Source: Littorina saxatilis (Eukaryota > Mollusca > Gastropoda > Littorinimorpha > Littorinidae). Taken from it: 64,000 bases of DNA. Below are positions 57,060 to 64,000 of the stretch, piece after piece. The notes beneath the pieces are model-generated. The model searched no databases and was not told where the DNA came from. It was given only the letters and a program-made list of their open reading frames with translations. Every line of letters begins with the position of its first letter. Position 1 is the first letter of the stretch. Location of the stretch: the NCBI RefSeq assembly GCF_037325665.1, contig NC_090246.1, positions 37,221,317 to 37,285,316 on the forward strand. The letters are read 5' to 3'. Both the position numbers and the translations under genes were made by a program.

Positions 57060-58715
57060 ATATGGGTTTCGCCCACATGAGCATACGACGAAAATATAAT
57101 ATTGGCAGGGCCGTCCTGTGACTCCTGGCTCTCTCGTGAGGGGAAATGCAAGCGTATGGCATTCCGTTTGTCAAATAATTATTTGGATACTTTTTCATGT
57201 TTTTTTCACCAGTTTTAGCTAAATAATCATTATTTAGAAGCTCATGTGCTAAATAAGTAATTGTTTATAAACAATGTAAAAAAAATTCTAAATATTTTTT
57301 TGTTTACGTAAACCATTCATTGTTTACCTAAACAATTATTTAGAAGCGCCCGTCGTATACGTTACCGTCATCTACTGCAGCAGAACTATCAACATAAGTA
57401 TCATTCATGCATGTACTTACTGTCATAAAGTGGATTGTAGTGTGAATAAAGGATTTACTTTTCTGTAAACGTGTTCTGCCCTATCTTATTACACTGACTT
57501 CAATATTCACACCAACACACTCCAAACACAGAATTTTGGGAGGATGCAGACTTATTATTTCCTCACCAAAATATAACACAATTCTTCACTTCAAATACAT
57601 CAATACGAATCAACTTCTCGAACACACAGTTCACACAAACATATAGCATTCACTCAATGCATGTAAATACATAGTATAAAGATACTTTCTCAAAGATAGA
57701 TTAACGCACAAGATAAGGTGCTGACAGACACTCACGAGTTCGTATCACGGCTCACTGCATGTCGTCATTTACACATCTTTGTGTCGCTGAATCCCGTAGA
57801 TGATGAATTCCCAGAAACTCTCCTTATAGGTGCCAACACACACCTTTCACGTTTCTCCCCGAGAAACACTTCCGCCATTAGCGAAAATAACCGTCGTCTC
57901 TACGACCGGTAACGATGAAGACTCCTCCGTCTAGCCATCTCTGCGCCGATGTGGTCTCTTCCCCCATCATCGCTCCGCATGCTCCCGTGTAAGGTCCGTC
58001 CCTCGTACACGCCATGGAAAACCCCTCATGGAAACTCCTAAAGAATTAACCCAAGTCTTAATACAACATTCTCTTAAACCATATCTTCTTCCAAAACATT
58101 CATGTATCATCTCATACATTCTCGTTCATTCTACATTCACATTCCGTCCACATTCAATATCCAAGCTATACTTAATCTATGAATAACACTGCCATGCATA
58201 GCATCACCGTCTTAAACATAAAATACATGCGTAACAACATTTATGTTCAAGAACTTTCCCAACAAAAACCATAATACAATCACAACAAGAATTCTCTTAG
58301 AACTTCACACTAGAATTTAGTGCCCTTTGAAAACTAACATTTACATTCCAGCTATGTATTCAAGCTTCAAGAATATACAACAAAAATCATTTACCTTAAG
58401 AGACCCGTCTCTTGAAAGAGTGTTTGTCCCCGACAAACTTGACACACGCTAGAAACACCTTGCTCGGTCGAGCAATCTACAACGTTGTGACGTTATTAAA
58501 CCAAGACCAGCTACATTTCTCATAAACACAACTCATGTCAAACTAGGGTTTTCTCGTGCAACGCACAAAACTCGTGATAACGCTTCTCCGGTCCCATACA
58601 CATCGCACTTCAGTATTTAGGGAGGTTAAAATCAAGACGTGGTTTCACATCACAAATATGCTACTTCAGAGATATCGTTAGCACGGTCATTATGTATTGG
58701 TGCACTGATCTCTCA
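57060..58715. other. AT-rich intergenic stretch, unassigned
   Basis: The first part (57160-57350) is rich in AAATAATTATTTAG- and GTTTAC/GTAAAC-type palindromic words. The rest has no coding frame, no RNA gene and no defined repeat ends. Confidence 0.45.
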
Positions 58716-58722
58716 AATAAAC

Positions 58723-59151
58723 CATAGACCATTTATCCTGGACCGCCAACTAGCTCTCTCTCTGCTCTTTCTCTCTATTACGAGGTAGCGCCTCTCGCAT
58801 TTAGGAACCTACGCTTACATGGCCTTTCAGAAATCAGGGGGACGTCATATCCGGTGTCGATTGTATACATGGACGAAGTTGCCGAGGTAAGTTCTGAAAA
58901 TGCTGAAATAAACTCAGCAAAAGTGCATATGGAACATGTTTTTCGATGAGTTTTGTTAAGTTTAGTTTGGAGTTTTGGAAAATCCAGTTCATTGTCACCT
59001 CCCATTGTCACAAATAACTGGAGCGTGCTTTCTTTTCACTGTCTTCGAATCGCTGGCCTTTCAAACCGGACGTGACGCGCCCCTGAAAGTCGAGAGTCGT
59101 AACCTCGAAGGGTCACGTGATGAGTTGGCGGTCCAGGCTATTTGGTCTATG
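58723..59151. mobile_element. 429-bp TIR element with 7-bp duplication and ATG-donor core
   Basis: Ends CATAGACC and GGTCTATG. The inverted repeat continues through CCTGGACCGCCAACT / AGTTGGCGGTCCAGG. AATAAAC is duplicated at 58716-58722 and 59152-59158. Subterminal TACATGGCCTTTCAGA and CGCTGGCCTTTCAAA are shared in part. The core has ATGGACGAAGTTGCCGAG ending at a splice donor GTAAGT (58887). The superfamily is uncertain; a 7-bp duplication is unusual. Confidence 0.78.
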
Positions 59152-59697
59152 AATAAACTGAGCAAAACAATTATTGCACCCATTTTCGCCCCAACTGCAA
59201 AACCATTTATTCCCGTGTCATTTCATTCAAACTTTCCATGCAATTAAAGGCCCCTCACTTGGCTATCTTGCGCATTTTTTGGAACAAAATATTTATTTTT
59301 CGGCATGGGTCACGTGACCGCCACCCAAAAAATGGTACCCCCCAATTCGACATGACAAAAACGTCAGGTACCAGTCAATAAATTCAGAGTAAGCACACCC
59401 TGATACGAGTTATGGTAACGTTTACCTACGAGGAGAAAGCAATAGTTCCAAGCTTTCAGCACTACAAAATGTGTGCACAACATGAAGCGAGTACAGCACC
59501 GTCACCATTGTTTAATTTTGCTTCTGTCATTTTTTGGGTATCTTGTTTATAGTGTTCTGGGCAGACTAGCAAGATTTCGTTGTGAACTAACTGTGATTGG
59601 CAAAGTTTGGAACTGTTTAAATGCAGGTTCGTACGGACCTCACATAAGGGTTCTTCATCGTTGGGGAGAAAACTGAACCTCTCTTACGTGTGACTTA

Positions 59698-62600
59698 TCA
59701 CTTATCACGAGCGCTCAAAACAAGCTTCAACAGTTTCTCCTCCTTGGCTCTCTGGCGTCGCTCTAGCAGCATGTTGACGGTGTAGAGAAAAGGGTTGAGC
59801 GCCGAGTTGAGCGGCAGCACCAGGATGACCATGGCCACGTTGACTTCGCCCGGAATAGGGACCCCTCCGGTCGCCAACAGGCCGAGGAGACCGATGGGAA
59901 ACCAACAGAGAAAGTCGGTGACAACAATGACCAGCAGACGACGAGCGACGACGAGGTCCTGAGCCTTTCTAGAAGAGGCGTCGGCGGTGACGAAAGCATT
60001 GGTTGTCATGGCAGCGTAAACAGACGCCTGGCCCGCAGCGATGAGGAGGAAGACGAAAAAGTTGAAGACGATGATGACGCTAAAGACGTAGTGCTGGCCG
60101 GGGAAACTTCTCCTGCTGACGGGCAGCGGGATGCAAATACCTGTCTGGCTGTAGAACGCCCAATGTGACGTCACAGGGAGTAAAGGCGTGGCGGCCAAGA
60201 CCACGCCCAGCGTCCACATCACCAGACACGCCCAGCGAGAGGAGGCGGGGCTGAAGTGAAACCTGCTGAAGGGAAAGCGGATGGCCAGGAAGCGGTCAAG
60301 AGTGATGAGGCAGATGATGAGGGCCGACACCTCATTGGACAGCAAGGACAGAAACCCCGCCATCTGACACACCGGGCTCTTCCGCCAGTTGCCTTCTTCC
60401 CACAAGTACGTGCCTTGATAGACTAGGTCCGCAACGCCAATCATCACCAGATACACGCCCATCAGCAAGTCGGACACACACAGGTTGAGCACGAACACGC
60501 TGTGTCCGCTTCTGCCCACACTCCCCCCGCCGACACCTTGTTTGCTTCCAGACTTGGTGAAAAACACACGAACTAGAAAGCTGAAGAGGTTGCCTACAAC
60601 TGCCAGGGAAGCAAGGAGAACCAGAAACACACGGTAAATGTGAGAACGCAACAAAGATTCACACGAAGAAATTTCGTCAGAGGGAGCCAGGCATTTGGTG
60701 ATGTCGAAACCAGCAGGCAGTGTGGCTTTGCAGCAAAGTTTGAAGTTTTCAGCCAGCACTGAACGCAGCTGATTCAGACCTTGAAATACATCCCTTGGGA
60801 ACACTGTCATGGGACAACCACGCAAGTCTAGATCCCTTAAAGTTGGCAAGGACTTAAAACCTCCCTCATCCACACGTTCTAGACCAGTCTCAGACAGGTT
60901 TAGCGTTTTTAGATTTGGGAAAGAAAGAGAAAGATCTGCGTTCAACTCTCGAATTTTAACACGGGACAAATCCAGCACCTCCAGAGAATTGTGAGACAAG
61001 TCAGACGAAAGAAGTGAGTGGAATTCATTTCCAGCAAGAATCAACACTTGCAAGTTACGAACACCAATTAATTCGTCATTGCGGATAACACGAAGTTTAT
61101 TATTACTGAGATCTAGAATACAAAGGTTGGGGAGTGTAAGGTTGCTGAGACTGGAAAGGTTACAGTCTGCAAGATTGAGATAAACCAGCATTAAGTTGGG
61201 AAGCAAATCTCTCGGTTTCAACCCAGTTCCTCTCGCATCTAGGTAGCGCAGGTCTCCATACTCGCTGACCTCCACGTGGTGACCCCTGCAGGTGAAGGCC
61301 AGACCGTGGCACGTGCAGGTGCGGGGACAGGTCAGGTGACAGAACCTCTCGTCGTCGTGCTGAGGACACTGCGGCCAGCCGTCACACACGTGCTTCACGT
61401 GCACACACACCCTGGAGCCCCGGCAGCGGTAGAACCCTGCACACCTCGCCCCCTCACACCCCTCCTCGTCCTCATGGCCGGGGCAGTCCAGGACCCCGTT
61501 ACAGAGCAAGTAGACTGGCAGACAGTAGTCAATGCTGCTACACATGAAGTGGGTGTCTGGGCAGATTGTTGCGCCTACATTGTTATGATTGTCTGACTCG
61601 GACGGACTGTCAAGAGAGCCAACCCTTTTGATATCGTTAGGGGTGCCAGGCGTTTTTCCATCGTTAAGAAGGCTAGACAGTGTGTCACTATCGAAGATTC
61701 GTCTGGACGTGAAGTCACCCCTTCCATCTAGGTCGATGAGCGCGGGAGGACGGGTTCTGACGACCGGAGTCATCGAGATGTTCACTCCATAGGGGGAGGG
61801 TTCGCTGCACACGGTTTCGTCCGTGATGTCCAGGCAGTCAGGAAGATGGTCACACATCTCGTCCAGCTCCATACACTGGGTGCGAAAAGAAAGTTGACGT
61901 TTTAGCTCTTTTGGTGTGGAACTATCAAGTGTATATACACATTCAGTCCGTGCAGTCCGAAGATCAAGGTCCTCATCCAACTGTCCAAATCCACTCACTT
62001 GTTGTAAAACAATACCTTTATTATGTATTTTGGGGAAATAAGTAAGTACGCACTTTTAGTTCTTTAATCAATCAATCAATGAGGCTTATATCGCGCATAT
62101 TCCGTGGGTACAGTTCTAGGCGCTCTGCAGTGATGCCGTGTGAGATGAAATTTTATAGGGCCAGTAGATTGCAGCCATGTCGGCGCATATTTACCTTTCA
62201 CGGCCTTATTCCAAGTCACACGGGTATGGTAGACAATTATTAACTGTGCCTAAGCAATTTTGCCAGGAAAGACCCTTTTGTCAATCGTGGGATCTTTAAC
62301 GTGCACACCCAATGTAGTATACACGGGGGGTGGTTCGGACACCGAAGAGAGTCTGCACACAAAGTTGACTCTGTGAAATAAATTTCCGCCGAACCTGGGA
62401 TCGAACTCGCGCTGACAGCGGCCAACTGAATACAAATCCAGCGCGCTACCAACTGAGCATTGACTACCAGCGCGCTACCAACTGAGCTTTAACTACATCT
62501 GACTGTTAAACTCTCTTTTGTCTTCTCACACACATATATATGAACTAGAGGAATACCCGGCTTCGCCGGGGTGAATCGCGAGACAGAGACAGACAGCGTG

Positions 62601-62778
62601 GCGGTTCACCACAATCACCTTTGAAGGCGAAGTCCTGTCAAATGGGATTGAGAATTTTAGAGCTTATTTCTTAGCCCTATATTATCTGTTATGGCTTCTC
62701 AAATGCCAGAACATACACACAGACAAAAGCCGCCAGACCCCATCACAAACAGAACTCTACAATCCACAGGTGTTGCCT

Positions 62779-62845
<67 letters not shown>

Positions 62846-63559
62846 CACAGACACAGAAGCCGTATATATCTATCTATATCTATAAATATATAGAGATAGA
62901 TGACAGTGGATTTTTTGATGAATAGATTCGACCTTTGCACTTTTACAGTGAGGACAACTTACGGGTACATGCAAGGAAAGCCCACAACTTCTAAGGCGAA
63001 CAACTCTGCAGAGTCTGCTGTGAAGGGCGACGGTAGTCTCCCTGTCACACTCGACCCCCTTTGAATGAATACTGACACACCGAAGCCGCTAGACCACATC
63101 ACAAACAGAACTCTACAATCCACAGGTGTTGCCCACACACACACACAAACACACACAGAGAAGCCGTATATATATATGTATATCTATATCTCTAAATATA
63201 TAGAGATAGATGACGGTGTATTTTTCGCGTGGCTATAAATTGATTCGACCTTTTCACTTTTACAGTAAGGACAACTTACGGGTGCAATCGTGACATTCTA
63301 AAAATAGTAACGTAGTAACGGGAATATGGATTGACGCCACACGAAGGAAGGGAGATAAACGCTGAAAACACTGGAGAAGATAAGGAAGAGTTACTGGGAA
63401 TGGATCCAGAGAAAAACAAAGAAAAACCAAAATCGGTTCAGCGCTGCGCGCTGAGATCACGTGTTGAAATATCTCATCGATGAGGTTGTGTCCGGGGTGT
63501 AGCTGAATACGGTCTCCAAATTTGAAAAAGATCCACCGAGAACTTTGGCCGTGCATCGC

Positions 63560-63622
<63 letters not shown>

Positions 63623-63984
63623 GACACAAGTCGTATATATATATATATATATATATAGATGCGCCCAGTTTTCTTTGAATATCGGGATATCCTCGTAGGG
63701 CCTATGGGCAGGGGGTGGGGTGTGTGTGTGGGGTGGGGGTGGGGTGGGGGGGTATAACGAGCGGCAGTTTCCGAACTCACATCAATTTAAAGAAAGACAG
63801 GCAGATAGTTGCTCTTACCTGCTTGTTACCACATTCAGACTGATAGGACGAGCACTGGGGAAAGACGCAGAATTCCTCGTCACTTTCGTCAAAGCAGTCG
63901 GGACGGTAATCGCACACCAAAGTGTACGGCACGATTCTTTGCCCTCTCTTACACTTGAAAGTTGCAGGGGGTGACATCACTACA
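59698..63984 (-). CDS. LDLa-LRR G-protein-coupled receptor (GRL101/RXFP-like), 3' part
   Basis: Two exons are visible: 63984(?)-63819 and 61875-59698. The gene continues beyond the window. The main exon encodes 725 residues; phase 0 joins ECGNKQ to CMELDEMC, completing an LDLa repeat across the junction. In order (numbered from the main exon): LDLa end 1-23, two further LDLa repeats at about 105-140 and 145-179, a Cys-rich LRR cap (CPRTCTCHGLAFTC, 183-196), about seven leucine-rich repeats (205-385), a hinge ENFKLCC...ISSCESLL, then seven transmembrane segments (about 413-705) with LDRF replacing DRY (526-529) and NPFLY (694-698). The hinge and multiple LDLa repeats match type-C LGRs such as Lymnaea GRL101 and, more distantly, the relaxin receptors, which signal through G proteins at the plasma membrane. 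The 7TM region and most of the ectodomain sit in one exon. The visible upstream LDLa (FKCKRG...LVCDYRPDCFDESDEEFC) shows only four of six cysteines. Confidence 0.92.
62067..62490 (-). mobile_element. tRNA-derived SINE, third body type, in the LGR intron
   Basis: On the minus strand the head (GCGCTGGATTTGTATTCAG, then GCGAGTTCGATCCCAGG) and the following GAGTCAACTTTGTGTGCAGA match the 8726-9102 family, but the body beyond GTATACTACATTGGG is unrelated and ends CCTCATTGATTGATTGATT. A 21-bp piece of the head (GCGCGCTACCAACTGAGC) is repeated at 62441-62458 and 62471-62488. Confidence 0.8.
62545..63660 (+). repeat. CTTCGCCGGG-type repeat, rearranged relative of 44985-45518
   Basis: Begins AACTAGAGGAATACCCGGCT. 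An ~350-bp section is present twice in tandem: CATCACAAACAGAACTCTAC at about 62740 and 63095, each followed by (CA)n, TATATAGAGATAGATGAC and TTTTACAGT.AGGACAAC. It then shares TTCTAAAAATAGTAACG, GGTTCAGCGCTGCGCGCTGA, GAGAACTTTGGCCGTGCATC and (CA)n with 45.2-45.5 kb, ending GTCGTATATATATATA. Confidence 0.75.
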
Positions 63985-64000
63985 CTCTCCAAGACTCCTG

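Noticed and set aside
57400-58600. Possible LTR-like segment (AATAAA with a TTATTACAC-type end near 57.4-57.5 kb)
   Set aside because: No paired repeat, primer site or coding region was found; left as unassigned intergenic DNA. No retrovirus-like or Polinton element was recognised in the window.
61876-61998. N-terminal extension of the LGR main exon (starting SGFGQLDEDLD)
   Set aside because: It breaks an LDLa repeat that splicing at 61875 rebuilds, and a strong acceptor lies there.
8-64000. CRISPR array, operon or other prokaryotic features
   Set aside because: The sequence is clearly an animal genome; repeats are microsatellites and transposons without spacer structure.

Overview
The window is nuclear DNA from an animal, most likely a marine mollusc and probably a gastropod. 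The evidence is spliced genes with GT-AG introns, a class-II tRNA-Ser gene, very many (CA)n/(GA)n microsatellites, tRNA-derived SINEs with flanking duplications, many small terminal-inverted-repeat (TIR) DNA elements, and a receptor of the LDLa + LRR + 7TM architecture I associate with Lymnaea GRL101. I cannot name the species.

Five protein-coding genes are supported, all in the right-hand 37 kb. (1) ELOVL6-like fatty-acid elongase, minus strand, 26807-27652, one uninterrupted coding exon. (2) TXNDC15-like membrane thioredoxin protein, plus strand, 28556-34217, four coding exons. It stands head-to-head with ELOVL6, with about 0.9 kb between the two start codons. (3) and (4) Two omega-class glutathione S-transferase genes in tandem on the minus strand, 37979-43895 and 49229-55273. 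Each has five coding exons with matching phases and two identical exon lengths. (5) The 3' part of a GRL101/relaxin-receptor-like LGR GPCR, minus strand, 59698-63984, continuing beyond the right edge. A tRNA-Ser(UGA) gene lies at 292-373.

The left 26 kb holds no protein gene I can support. It is a mosaic of microsatellites and mobile elements. The most prominent family is an ~850 bp element with an internal (CA)n tract, short subterminal inverted repeats and insertion between T and T without target duplication. It looks like a Helentron-type non-autonomous element (HINE); whole or partial copies lie at about 3.7, 10.0, 15.5, 16.9-18.7 (nested), 46.8, 51.8 and 56.7 kb. Other elements with readable ends are five copies of one SINE, each with a 12-14 bp target duplication; a second retroposon family with (CTTT)n or (GTTT)n ends; pogo/Tigger (TA), Harbinger-like (TTA), piggyBac-like (TTAA) and hAT-like (5 bp) TIR elements; and several foldback elements.

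ELOVL6, TXNDC15, the omega GSTs and the LGR are not an obvious pathway; they look like ordinary gene neighbours, and only the GST pair is a clear local duplication. The most unusual signals are a short sequence module placed just before the (CA)n tract of three otherwise different repeat families, a 2.7 kb TIR element carrying a good terminal coding exon, two TIR elements whose cores hold an ATG followed by a splice donor, and a piggyBac-like MITE packed with GGGTCGTACACGACCC-type palindromes. I recognised no retrovirus-like, LTR or capsid-bearing element.
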